Below, in pieces: positions 18,350 to 27,800 of a stretch of DNA of 64,000 nucleotides. Both the position numbers and the translations under genes were made by a program. Within the stretch, counting starts at the first letter, position 1. Each line of letters starts with the position of its first letter. The notes below the pieces were generated by a model. The model saw nothing but the letters and a program-made list of their open reading frames with translations. It was not told the DNA's origin and searched no databases. The DNA is from Brochothrix thermosphacta DSM 20171 = FSL F6-1036 (lineage in GTDB: Bacteria > Bacillota > Bacilli > Lactobacillales > Listeriaceae), in NCBI RefSeq assembly GCF_036884295.1, contig NZ_CP145608.1:806001-870000 (forward strand), read 5' to 3'.

Positions 18350-19429
18350 ATGGTAGCTATCGAAGTGAACACAGCAACAGCAAATTATCCTGTCTTAGTA
18401 GGAAAAAATTGTTTGAACACTGAAGAAGCGACGATTAAAGCTCAATTATCAGGCTATTCAAAAGTTCTGTTTATTACCGATGAGAATGTCGCAGCACACT
18501 ATGCACACGTGATGGTCACGTTGACTGAGGGATTAGATCAAACCGTCCCAGTTTATATTACACCAGCAGGTGAAGCCGCTAAAACATTTTCTGTCTATGA
18601 AAAAGTAATGACGCATTTGATTCAACAGGGTTTGGATCGTAAGAGTGTCATCGTAGCTTTTGGTGGAGGTGCCGTTGGTGATTTAGCAGGCTTTGTTGCC
18701 GCTTCATTCATGCGAGGCATCGATTTTATTCAAATGCCCACAACCATATTAGCACACGATAGTGCTGTAGGTGGAAAAACAGCCATCAATCACCCCTTAG
18801 GTAAAAATCTTGTGGGTGCCTTTCATCAACCGGTAGCTGTTTATTATGACACGGCATTGTTAGAAACCTTACCCGAACGTCAAATGCGTTCTGGTTTTGC
18901 TGAATTGATTAAACATGGTCTAATTGCAGATAATGTATTGTTAGAGAAAGTAATGACACAGTATCCGACAATGGCTTCGTTATATAAAAATGACATGACA
19001 ACCTATTTGGAAGAAGGCATCCAGATCAAAGCGAATATTGTAGCTGTTGATGAGAAAGAACAAGGCATTCGTGCGCACCTTAATTTTGGTCATACGTTTG
19101 GTCATGCGATTGAAGCGGCTGGTAATTTCAGTCGTTGGTTTCATGGTGAGGCGATTATGGTAGGTATGAAATTTGCACTGTTATTATCGGAAGAAGTTAC
19201 GGGATTACAATTTGAACGTGAGCGTTGGGAAGCTTGGAGTGAAACGCTTGGATATGACTTGAGTGTGCCAGACGATTTAACGTTCGAAGAATTGTTTAAA
19301 AGTATGTTACATGATAAAAAAACAACCTATCAGGCGATACATTTTGTCCTGTTAAATAAAATTGGTGAACCAAGTATCCATGTCGTTGAAAAAGAAATAC
19401 TTCAGCGCGTTTTTGAAAAAATGAGATAA
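18350..19429 (+). CDS. aroB: 3-dehydroquinate synthase
   Basis: 359 residues. Contains FGGGAVGDLAGFVAASFMRG (NAD-binding), LAHDSAVGGKTAIN (substrate loop; most relatives have AQVDSSVGGKT), KHGLI, and the zinc-ligand segment FGHTFGHAIE. Second step of the shikimate pathway: DAHP to 3-dehydroquinate. Tightly packed between aroC and aroH. Confidence 0.97.
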   Translation: MVAIEVNTATANYPVLVGKNCLNTEEATIKAQLSGYSKVLFITDENVAAHYAHVMVTLTEGLDQTVPVYITPAGEAAKTFSVYEKVMTHLIQQGLDRKSVIVAFGGGAVGDLAGFVAASFMRGIDFIQMPTTILAHDSAVGGKTAINHPLGKNLVGAFHQPVAVYYDTALLETLPERQMRSGFAELIKHGLIADNVLLEKVMTQYPTMASLYKNDMTTYLEEGIQIKANIVAVDEKEQGIRAHLNFGHTFGHAIEAAGNFSRWFHGEAIMVGMKFALLLSEEVTGLQFERERWEAWSETLGYDLSVPDDLTFEELFKSMLHDKKTTYQAIHFVLLNKIGEPSIHVVEKEILQRVFEKMR

Positions 19430-19453
19430 TTGAAGGTAAAGAAAGAGGCGAAG

Positions 19454-19828
19454 ATGATGATAAGAGGTATCCGAGGCGCAACAACTGTTGCAGAAAATAG
19501 CGTCACAGCAATTGAGGAAGCAACGATAGCATTACTGGAAGAACTATTCAGAGAAAACAAGTTAGAAGCGGATGCAATTACATCAATTTTCTTTTCGGCA
19601 ACAGCCGATGTGAACGCCTGCTTTCCAGCAAAAGTTGTTCGCACCTTTAAGGGATTTGAATATGTGCCTGTGATTAGTATGGTTGAAATGGATGTACCAA
19701 AGGCTTTGCCACTTTGTATTCGCGTCATGTTGCACTGTGATACAACAATCGCACAGTCTGATGTTCATCATGCTTATCAAAAGGGTGCACAGCATCTTCG
19801 TCCGGATTTATCACAAAAAGAGGTGTAA
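19454..19828 (+). CDS. aroH: Chorismate mutase, AroH type
   Basis: 124 residues, the monofunctional trimeric AroH class of Bacillus rather than the helical AroQ class. MMIRGIRGATTV at the N-terminus, SIFFSATADVNACFPAKVVR and RVMLHCDTT are conserved active-site segments. It isomerises chorismate to prephenate. GAAAGAGG precedes ATG19454 (ATG19457 is equally possible); the in-frame TTG at 19430 is too close to the aroB stop and lacks a signal. In Bacillus the trp genes and hisC come next; here tyrA follows directly. Confidence 0.95.
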   Translation: MMIRGIRGATTVAENSVTAIEEATIALLEELFRENKLEADAITSIFFSATADVNACFPAKVVRTFKGFEYVPVISMVEMDVPKALPLCIRVMLHCDTTIAQSDVHHAYQKGAQHLRPDLSQKEV

Positions 19829-19832
19829 AGGT

Positions 19833-20939
19833 ATGCGAAAGAAATTATTAGTCATCGGTATTGGCTTAATTGGTGGATCGATTGCCTTAGCAGTTAAACG
19901 CGGGCGACCTGATGTTACAATTTTAGGCTACGATGCTAATCCAGAGACGTTATCAGAAGCGTTGCGATTAGGTGTCATTGATGAACGTGTTATCAATTTG
20001 GATGAAGCAGCGACGTCAGCTGACCTTATTTTGTTAGCGGCACCTGTGCGACAAACAAAACAATTAATTTCACATTTAGCACAATTACCCTTAAAACAGT
20101 CAGTGTTAATCACTGATGCCAGCAGTACGAAAACAACGATTGAAGCAGCAGCTAAAGAGCTGACAGCTAAAAACTACAGCTTTATTGGTGGTCATCCAAT
20201 GGCAGGTTCACACAAAAGTGGCGTTCAAGCAGCTAAGGAAATCCTCTTTGAAAATGCACTTTACATATTAACACCAGCGGATGAACAAGCAGCAGCACGC
20301 GTTCCAGAGTTAGAAAACTACCTGGTTGGAACAAAAGCACATTTTTTAATTAGTTCAGCAAGTCAACATGATAAAATGGTAGGGATGATCAGCCATTTAC
20401 CGCATTTAATTGCTTCAGGGCTCATCCAACAAACAGCCAAATTTACAGAGGAACTGCCACAAACAATTCAATTAGCAGCAGGTGGTTTTAGAGATGTAAC
20501 CCGTATCGCTGCTAGTGACCCTAAAATGTGGACAGATATTACGATGGAAAACAGAGAAAACCTGATGCAGTTGTTAAGTTCGTGGCAAACAGAAGTTGGA
20601 GCCATTCAAGACTTGGTAGCGACCGGTAGCGAAACAGATATTTACCGCTTTTTCGACGATGCTAAACGTTACCGTGATGAGTTACCAGATAAACAGCGTA
20701 ATGCGCTTCATTCTTATAGCGATTTAATGATTGATATACCAGATTACCCAGGGGTTATTTCTGAGGTGACAAGTTTATTAGCACGTGAAGAAATCAGCAT
20801 TACAAATATTCGAATTATTGAGACACGTGAAGATATCATGGGTATTTTACAAGTGAGCTTCCAGTCAACTCAGGAACGCCAGCGTGCTAAATCAGTGATA
20901 GAAGCGACGACTAATTTTGAATGTAGTGTGCTAGGTTAG
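19833..20939 (+). CDS. tyrA: Prephenate dehydrogenase with C-terminal ACT domain
   Basis: 368 residues. NAD-binding GIGLIGGSIA (7-16), GGHPMAGSHKSGV, and a catalytic HLPHLIA segment, then an ACT domain (about 298-366; DYPGVISEVTSLL) that in this family binds tyrosine for feedback control. It oxidatively decarboxylates prephenate to 4-hydroxyphenylpyruvate. AAGAGGTG precedes ATG19833; the longer frame upstream lies within aroH. No aromatic aminotransferase gene (hisC in Bacillus) is present in this operon. Confidence 0.96.
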   Translation: MRKKLLVIGIGLIGGSIALAVKRGRPDVTILGYDANPETLSEALRLGVIDERVINLDEAATSADLILLAAPVRQTKQLISHLAQLPLKQSVLITDASSTKTTIEAAAKELTAKNYSFIGGHPMAGSHKSGVQAAKEILFENALYILTPADEQAAARVPELENYLVGTKAHFLISSASQHDKMVGMISHLPHLIASGLIQQTAKFTEELPQTIQLAAGGFRDVTRIAASDPKMWTDITMENRENLMQLLSSWQTEVGAIQDLVATGSETDIYRFFDDAKRYRDELPDKQRNALHSYSDLMIDIPDYPGVISEVTSLLAREEISITNIRIIETREDIMGILQVSFQSTQERQRAKSVIEATTNFECSVLG

Positions 20940-20949
20940 GAGCAGATAA

Positions 20950-22227
20950 ATGAAAACAGTTAATGCAATTAAACAACTTAACGGGACCATTGAGGTACCC
21001 GGTGATAAATCAATTTCGCATCGCGCAATTATGTTTGGTGCTTTAGCAAATGGACAAACGACCATCGAACATTTTTTACATGGTGAAGATTGCCTCAGCA
21101 CAATTGCTGTATTTCGTCAGCTAGGTGTTGCTATCGATGTTTCATCTGATAAAATCACAGTGCACGGGACTGGCATTGAGTCGCTTAAACAACCTTCAAC
21201 TATTTTAGATGTGGGTAATTCAGGCACGACCATTCGTTTAATGATGGGAATTTTAGCAGGACGACCCTTTGTAAGCCAATTGACAGGTGACGCCTCTATT
21301 CAAAAACGACCAATGAATCGTGTCATCACACCATTAAAAACAATGAGTGCAGCAATCAGTGCTCAAGAAGGTGGCTTGGCACCAGTGACAGTTTCAGCTG
21401 TTGAGGCTATTACGGGCATTAATTATGATATGCCAGTTGCAAGTGCACAAGTCAAAAGCGCCTTGTTATTTGCAGGTATGCAAAGTGATGATGTCACAAT
21501 TATTAATGAAAAAGAAAAATCTCGTGATCATACAGAGCGTATGCTGCAACAATTTGGTGGTGAAATTACCATCAATGGTTTAAGCATCAGTATTACAAAA
21601 CAACCACCGTTACAAGGGCAAAACATCTACGTGCCAGGTGATATTTCCTCAGCAGCATTTTTCCTTGTTGCAGCAAGTTTATTAGCCGGTTCAAAGGTGA
21701 CGCTTAAAAATGTGGGGATGAACCCAACGCGAACAGGTATCATTGATGTATTGCGTGATATGGGTGCCGCTATTGCTGAAACAAGTCAACCGACAACGGG
21801 TGAACCATTATCTGATTTGACTGTAAGCGCAGCGCCATTGAAAGCTACTGAAATTGGTGGCAGTCTTATCCCTCGTCTCATTGATGAGCTGCCGATTATT
21901 TCCTTGCTGGCCACTCAGGCAGAAGGAACAACAGTGATTAAAGATGCAGAAGAATTAAAAGTTAAAGAAACCAATCGAATTGATACGGTGGCAGAAGAAT
22001 TAACTAAAATGGGTGCCGATATTACAGCGACACCAGACGGCTTAATTATTAAGGGGCCAACAGCGTTGCATGGTGCCACAGTTTCTTCACATGGTGATCA
22101 TCGTATCGGTATGATGTTAGCAGTCGCAGGATGTATTGCGTCGTCACCAGTAGAATTAGAAGATGCAGAAGCCATTGCCGTTTCTTATCCCAACTTCTTT
22201 GAACACGTTGAACAATTAAGTAAATAA
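20950..22227 (+). CDS. aroA: 5-enolpyruvylshikimate-3-phosphate synthase
   Basis: 425 residues. PGDKSISHRAIM, GNSGTTIRLMMG, KRPMNRVITPL, EKEKSRDHTERML, GDISSAAFFLVAA and the final DHRIGMMLAVAG are EPSP synthase motifs. The RPMNR motif resembles the class II enzymes of Gram-positive bacteria (inference from memory). It joins shikimate 3-phosphate and PEP. AGGAGC precedes ATG20950. Last gene of the operon; a terminator follows about 85 bases downstream. Called aroE in Bacillus. Confidence 0.96.
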   Translation: MKTVNAIKQLNGTIEVPGDKSISHRAIMFGALANGQTTIEHFLHGEDCLSTIAVFRQLGVAIDVSSDKITVHGTGIESLKQPSTILDVGNSGTTIRLMMGILAGRPFVSQLTGDASIQKRPMNRVITPLKTMSAAISAQEGGLAPVTVSAVEAITGINYDMPVASAQVKSALLFAGMQSDDVTIINEKEKSRDHTERMLQQFGGEITINGLSISITKQPPLQGQNIYVPGDISSAAFFLVAASLLAGSKVTLKNVGMNPTRTGIIDVLRDMGAAIAETSQPTTGEPLSDLTVSAAPLKATEIGGSLIPRLIDELPIISLLATQAEGTTVIKDAEELKVKETNRIDTVAEELTKMGADITATPDGLIIKGPTALHGATVSSHGDHRIGMMLAVAGCIASSPVELEDAEAIAVSYPNFFEHVEQLSK

Positions 22228-22312
22228 TAATAAAAACGAATTCAACCAAGTTAAAAAAATCGTAAAGCTTCATATATTCTCAAAACGTTCATATTTTTTA
22301 TATCAACGTTTT

Positions 22313-22350
22313 CAGGCGTTTCACAATTCACTTTGCGAAGCGTCTTTTTT
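22313..22350 (+). terminator. Terminator of the aro operon
   Basis: AGGCGTTTC / GAAGCGTCT stem (two wobble pairs) with a T6 tail. A weaker AAAACGTT...AACGTTTT pair lies just upstream at 22281-22313. Confidence 0.75.
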
Positions 22351-22720
22351 ATTATGCAATATATCAAATAAGTCGTTATTAATTCAGCTGCACTTTTGTT
22401 GCTTATATTGTTGCGAAAGTATGAGCTTACAAAGACAGCATGAGTGCTAATATGGGGCGGAGGTTTCCCAAGAAAATCAGTACCAGTCCATCAATTGAGT
22501 ACCATTCCAAGTCATTCCTCATGTGAGGGAAGCTTTCTGCGTGTGACTCCTTATCCTCCTCGCTCCGCTGTGGGGTATTCGGACGCCACTTTTCCCGCTA
22601 GAGTCCCCCTCACAACCGTCATGACTGTACATGTTTATGATTAAAGCTAAGTAGAATTCGATTGCAGAAATTTTTTTGATAATTTTAATTTTGTTGTTGC
22701 TGACATCGTTGCTTATTTAT
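22351..22720. other. Gene-free stretch of decayed repeats at the island's left edge
   Basis: No coding region can be supported here. 22390-22460 is a badly decayed reverse copy of family 1 (TGCTTATATTGTTGCG ... GCTAATATGGGGCGGAGG). 22480-22515 is a fragment of the unit repeated at 22721 and 28184 (TCAATTGAGTACCATT). 22617-22660 (TCATGACTGTACATGTTTAT...AAGTAGAATTC) matches 31599-31641 at about 36 of 43 positions. The Bacillales-like REP element at 22521-22614 lies in the middle. Confidence 0.7.
22521..22614. repeat. GC-rich REP-like element
   Basis: A compact element much richer in G+C than its surroundings, bounded by a perfect 8-bp inverted repeat TGTGAGGG (22523-22530) / CCCTCACA (22607-22614), with a nested GACTC (22545) / GAGTC (22601) and the internal CTCCTCGCTCCGCTG and GGACGCCACTTTTCCCGC. 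From memory it resembles a repeat scattered through many Bacillaceae genomes (GACTCC ... TTTCCCGC-(x)-GGAGTC). Only one copy is in this window. Confidence 0.6.
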
Positions 22721-22808
22721 TCGCTTACGAAGACAGTATGGGACGGAGATTTCAGGAGAAATTGAGTACTATGCAATCAATCGTTTCAAGACATTTTCCA
22801 TTTATTTG
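22721..22808 (+). repeat. Left copy of an 88-bp direct repeat flanking the hsd island
   Basis: Aligns without gaps to 28184-28271, 78 of 88 positions identical by hand count. Its first half is a reverse family-1 end (ACAGTATGGGACGGAG); the second half is ATTGAGTAC...AATCAATCGTTTCAAGA-(x)-ATTTTCCATTTATTTG. The two copies bracket truncated hsdM, hsdS, hsdR and the rpsI fragment. Confidence 0.85.
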
Positions 22809-22823
22809 AAAGATGTCTTTTTT
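22789..22823 (+). terminator. Hairpin with T tail at the left repeat
   Basis: AGACAT (22789-22794) pairs with ATGTCT, followed by seven Ts; the loop is long (about 18 nt), so strength is uncertain. It would block read-through into the hsdM remnant. Confidence 0.45.
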
Positions 22824-22887
22824 TGTTGAAAAAAATAGTCTATTTTGAGTTGGAAATAAGAATTTGTTTCTTGCCAACATTGATTGA

Positions 22888-23565
22888 GGACAAGAAAAGT
22901 TAGTCGAAGATTCTCGATGGAAATACGGAACGCCACCTAAAAATAATGCCAACTATGCTTGGATACAACACATGGCATCAAAATTAGCACCAGAAGGTAC
23001 AGCAGGCTTTGTTTTAGCAAATGGTAGTATGTCTACATCAACGAGTGGCGAATTTGAGATACGTAAAAACCTTATAGACAATGACATGGTGGAATGTATT
23101 GTAACGCTACCTAGTCAAATGTTCTATTCAACACAAATTCCAGTTTGCTTATGGTTTATTACGAAATCTAAGACTAAGAAAAAAGAACGTAATCATCCAG
23201 GTGAAATATTGTTTATTGATGCCAGAAATGAAGGGTTCATGGCAGATAGAACGACTAAAGAGTTTAGCAAAGAAGATATTAATAAAGTAGCAGATGTTTA
23301 TCATGCATGGAAAGGTACTTCTGAAACAGACTATCAAGATATAGCAGGATTCTGTATGTCTGCTTTATTAGAAAAAGTTCAAGAACATGATTATATATTA
23401 ACGCCTGGTCGTTATGTCGGATTAGAAGATGAAATCGAAGATTCAGAACCATTTGAAGAAAAGATGGAACGCTTAACAACGACTTTGTCGGAACAATTTA
23501 TTAAGTCCCATAAATTAGAGGAAGATATAAGAAAAGCTCTAGGGGGAATTGGATATGAAATATAA
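22888..23565 (+). pseudogene. hsdM: Type I restriction-modification methylase HsdM, 5'-truncated
   Basis: The frame can be read from 22888 (GQEKLVEDSRWKYGTPPKNN...YAWIQHM) through to 23565, giving about 225 residues that match the C-terminal 40 percent of HsdM (GTAGFVLANGSMS, EGEIRK-like GEFEIRKNLI, LPSQMFYSTQIPVCLWF). Typical HsdM is about 500 aa. The SAM-binding half and the NPPF catalytic motif are missing. Just upstream, in frame, FLANID-stop-GQEKL suggests a LANPPFN...WGQEKL region that has lost its NPPF and turned Trp into TGA. The first ATG left is 22972. No promoter or ribosome-binding site supports translation, and without the catalytic half no methylation is expected. Confidence 0.85.
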
Positions 23566-24802
23566 GATTAAGGATGTAGTTAATTTAAATCATAGTTCAA
23601 TAAAGAAAGATGAACTGACTAATATTTTATATTTGGACACCGCTAATCTAAACCAGAATACAATAAATGAATTAACAGAATATAATTTTGTTATAGATAA
23701 AGTCCCGAGTAGAGCAAGGAGAAAAGTTAATAATAATGATATTTTATTGTCAACAGTGAGACCTAATCAAGAACATTATGGTATTTTAGATAATCCTCCG
23801 ACTAATTTAATAGTATCGACAGGCTTTGCAGTATTATCACCAAAAAAAGATATAGTAAATCCTAATTATTTATATGCTTACTTAACTCAAAGAAGAATAA
23901 CGGATTATTTGCAAATAATTGCAGAAAATAGTACGTCAGCTTATCCTTCTATAAAGCCTTCTGTTATTGCAAATTTGGATATAGAATTACCCAGTATGGA
24001 AAAACAAAATTCTATTGGGGAATTTTCAAAAAGTTTGGAAAATAAAATTAAATTGAACAACCAAATCATATCCACCCTAGAAGAACTAGCCTCAACCCTA
24101 TTCAAAAGATGGTTTGTAGATTATGAATTCCCAGATGAAAATGGTAATCCATATAAATCAAGTGGTGGGAAGATGATAGAGAGTGAGTTAGGTGACATAC
24201 CAGAGGTATGGGAAGTATTAAATTTAGCTGATGTATCGGAAGACATAATTACAGGAAAGACCCCTAGTACCAAAGAAAAAGAAAACTACGGTGATGAGAT
24301 ACCTTTCATAAAAATTCCTGATATGCATAATAATACTTATGTTGTTAATACAGAAAGTTCTCTTTCTTCTCTCGGAAGTAGTCTGCACCCTAAAAAACTA
24401 TTACCTAAAAATACTATTTGCGTTAGTTGTATTGCAACGCCTGGGCTTGTATCCATTACATCAGAAGAAAGTCATACCAATCAACAAATAAATGCAATAT
24501 TACCAAAAAAAAATGATTTATATTTTCTATACTTGAATATGAAGTCAAAAAGTAATTTAATTAAGGAGCTAGGGAGTGGGGGCAGCACTACTTTAAATTT
24601 AAACAAAACCCAATTTGGAAAGATTAAATTAGTATACCCGCCAGAAATCATTAAAGAGACTTTTAATGATTTCTGTTCTCCACTATTTTTAAAAATTTTA
24701 TTACTTAAGAGGAGTAATAATCAGTTAGTAAACCTGAGAGATTCTTTATTGCCTAAGTTGTTATCAGGTGAAATAGAAATACCACAAGGTGAGGATGTGT
24801 AA
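23555..24802 (+). CDS. hsdS: Type I restriction-modification specificity subunit HsdS
   Basis: 415 residues with two target-recognition domains (about 1-150 and 215-385), each followed by a helical conserved region; the central one (about 165-205) reads LEELASTLFKRWFVDYEFP and the C-terminal one LRDSLLPKLLSGEIEIP. HsdS gives the complex its DNA recognition sequence. It overlaps the hsdM end by 11 bases, with AGGGGG before ATG23555. The first domain is very A+T rich compared with the core genes, as usual for exchangeable hsdS. Intact in sequence, but its methylase partner is broken here. Confidence 0.92.
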   Translation: MKYKIKDVVNLNHSSIKKDELTNILYLDTANLNQNTINELTEYNFVIDKVPSRARRKVNNNDILLSTVRPNQEHYGILDNPPTNLIVSTGFAVLSPKKDIVNPNYLYAYLTQRRITDYLQIIAENSTSAYPSIKPSVIANLDIELPSMEKQNSIGEFSKSLENKIKLNNQIISTLEELASTLFKRWFVDYEFPDENGNPYKSSGGKMIESELGDIPEVWEVLNLADVSEDIITGKTPSTKEKENYGDEIPFIKIPDMHNNTYVVNTESSLSSLGSSLHPKKLLPKNTICVSCIATPGLVSITSEESHTNQQINAILPKKNDLYFLYLNMKSKSNLIKELGSGGSTTLNLNKTQFGKIKLVYPPEIIKETFNDFCSPLFLKILLLKRSNNQLVNLRDSLLPKLLSGEIEIPQGEDV

Positions 24803-24805
24803 TTT

Positions 24806-27800
24806 TTGGCAGAAGAGTATGTATTTAATGAAAATGAGTTAGAACTTGTTGCATTACGTTGGTTAGAAGAAGTAGGCTATACTTCTGTATCTGCAAAAGA
24901 ACTAGAAGATAGTGGGATGTCTAAACGCAACGATTATAAAGAAGTCGTGTTGAAAGACCGTTTACAAGAAGCATTAATTACAATCAATCCCAACATTTCA
25001 ATAGAAGTAATCGATGAAGCTCTTAAAAAGATAACAGTTCCAGAGCACCCAAACATGGAAGTAAACAATCAGACTTTCCATAAATATATTACAGATGGCA
25101 TAGAGATTCAAACTAGAGAAAATAATACGAACGTTACTAAACGAATCCTATTATTTGATTTTAATGAACCAAGGAATAATGATTTTTTAGCAGTCAATCA
25201 ATTTATAGTGGAAGAAAACAATCAACGTAAACGGACAGATATTATTTTATTTATTAATGGATTACCACTTGTTCTATTTGAATTGAAAAACGCCACTGAT
25301 GAAGCAGTTGGCACTTCTGATGCCTACAATCAACTACAAACTTATAAACAAGAAATACCATCTTTATTAACCTTTAATGAGTTCATGGTCGCAAGTGATG
25401 GTGTTCATGCTAAAGTGGGCACATTGTCAAGTAATGAAGAACGCTTCATGGTATGGAGGACAATTGATGGTCAAATTGAGTATGGAACAGCCAGTAGTCA
25501 ATTAGAAGTTTTAATTAAGGGGATGTGTAATCCAGAAGTATTATTGGACTTAATTCATCATTTTATTTTGTTTAAAACAGATGGTGATAAAACAATTAAG
25601 ATTCTTGCTGCTTATCATCAATATCATGCTGTCAATAGTGCTGTTGAAGAAGCCAAAAGAGCTGTTAGTTCAGAAGGTGATAACAAGATAGGTGTTATTT
25701 GGCACACACAAGGCTCAGGTAAAAGTTTATCTATGGTGTTTTACACAGGAAAATTGGTTCAAGAGCTTAATAACCCAACCATTGTCGTTTTGACAGATAG
25801 AAATGACTTAGATGACCAGCTGTTCTTAACTTTTAGTCAATCTAGTGATTTACTAAGGCAAACGCCTAAACAAGCCAACAATAGAAACGATTTAAGAGAG
25901 TTATTATCCGTTAACGCAGGTGGGGTGATTTTTAGTACCATGCAAAAGTTCTCCCCAGAATCTGGCAATCAAATGGATGTTTTAACTGATAGACGGAATG
26001 TAATTGTGATGGCAGATGAAGATCATCGTTCACAGTACGGTTTTAGTGCCGATATTAAAGAATCAGACGGAACTATCAAATATGGTTATGCCAAATATCT
26101 TAGAGATGCCTTACCTAATGCTTCTTACATAGGATTTACAGGTACGCCAATATCTAGTACCGATAAGTCAACTAAGGCTGTTTTTGGTGATTATATTGAT
26201 GTGTATGACATGACCCAATCTGTGGAAGACGGAGCAACGGTTAAAATTTATTATGAGAGCCGTATTATTCCAGTATCATTACCAGAAGACTTAGAAATAG
26301 ATGATTTAGTAGAGGAAATCGTAGAAGGACAAGAAGATACCATTGCCTCTAAATCTAAAGTAAAATGGAGTCGAGTCGAGGCCATTACAGGTGCACAACC
26401 ACGATTAGAACAATTGGCAAAAGACTTTGTGACACACTTTGAAACAAGACAAGAAGCTTCCTTTGGTAAGTCGATGATTGTGGCAATGTCTAGACGGATT
26501 GCGATTGATTTGTATCAAGAAATAATTAAGTTACGTCCCAAATGGCACTCAGATGATGATGACAAAGGCAAGATTAAAATTGTAATGACAGGTTCGAGCA
26601 GTGACCCTGATTACTGGCAACCATTTATTGGCAATAAGTCAAGACGTGATAAATTGGCTACACGTATGAAAGATGATTCTGATGAACTACAAATTGTTAT
26701 TGTACGGGATATGTGGTTAACAGGCTTTGATGTGCCTTCAATGAACACGATGTACATTGATAAGCCAATGCAAGGACACAATCTCATGCAAGCAATAGCA
26801 CGTGTAAATAGAGTATTTAAAGATAAAACAGGTGGCTTAGTGGTCGATTATATAGGAATAGCACCTAAACTTAAATCAGCCTTACAAGAATATACACCAA
26901 GCGACCAAGCACAAGCGGGGATAGACACTAAAATTGCGGTTAATCTAGTCAAAGAAAAATATGACCTAATTACCAATACAATCATAGATAAATTTGATTA
27001 TTTAGAGTTTAACTCATCAGACCATGTTAAAAAGTTAACAGTAATTACCAATGCAGCTAACTATATATTAGGGTTAGATGATAAAGAAGAAGTCAAACGA
27101 TTCAAAGACCTAGTAACTGAAATTACAAGAGCCTATGCGTTATGTGTAACCGAGGAAGAGGTTCAACAGTATAATGCTGAAATAGCCTTCTTTAAAGCGG
27201 TTAAAGTTTACCTAATAAAATTGAATTTTGTAGATGGAGTAAAATCACCACAGCAGATTGATGAAGAACTTAAACAGTTAATTTCTAAATCTGTTGTGAC
27301 AGAAGATATTGTGGATATATACGAATCATTAGGACTAGAAAAAGCTGAGCTATCAATTTTATCTGATAAGTTCCTAGAAGAAATCAAGGAAATGCCACAA
27401 AAAAATCTAGCACTACAGCTATTAGAAAACTTATTAGCAGGCAAAGTAAAGTCAATTCAACGCACCAATATTGTGCAAGCTAAAAAGTATTCAGACCTAC
27501 TTCAACAATCGATTGATAAGTACAATTTAAGAGGAATTGATTCAGAAATTGCTATTCGAGAATTGATTGAGTTAGCAAAAGAAATGAAGAATATGAAAGA
27601 AGAAGGCGAAGAATTAGGCTTAACGGTAGAAGAAAAAGCCTTTTACGATATCATATCTAAAGATTCCGAAGTAGATAAACAAGTACTTAAAGATATTTCA
27701 GTGGATATTGCTAAAACAGTCAATGACAATATGACGTTGGATTGGACAAAACGTGCTTCTGAAAAAGCTGGAATGAGAGTAGAAGTAAAAAGGCTACTAA

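Noticed and set aside
22444-22644. 66-aa open frame over the GC-rich element
   Set aside because: It follows a palindromic REP-like element; no signal and no resemblance to a protein.
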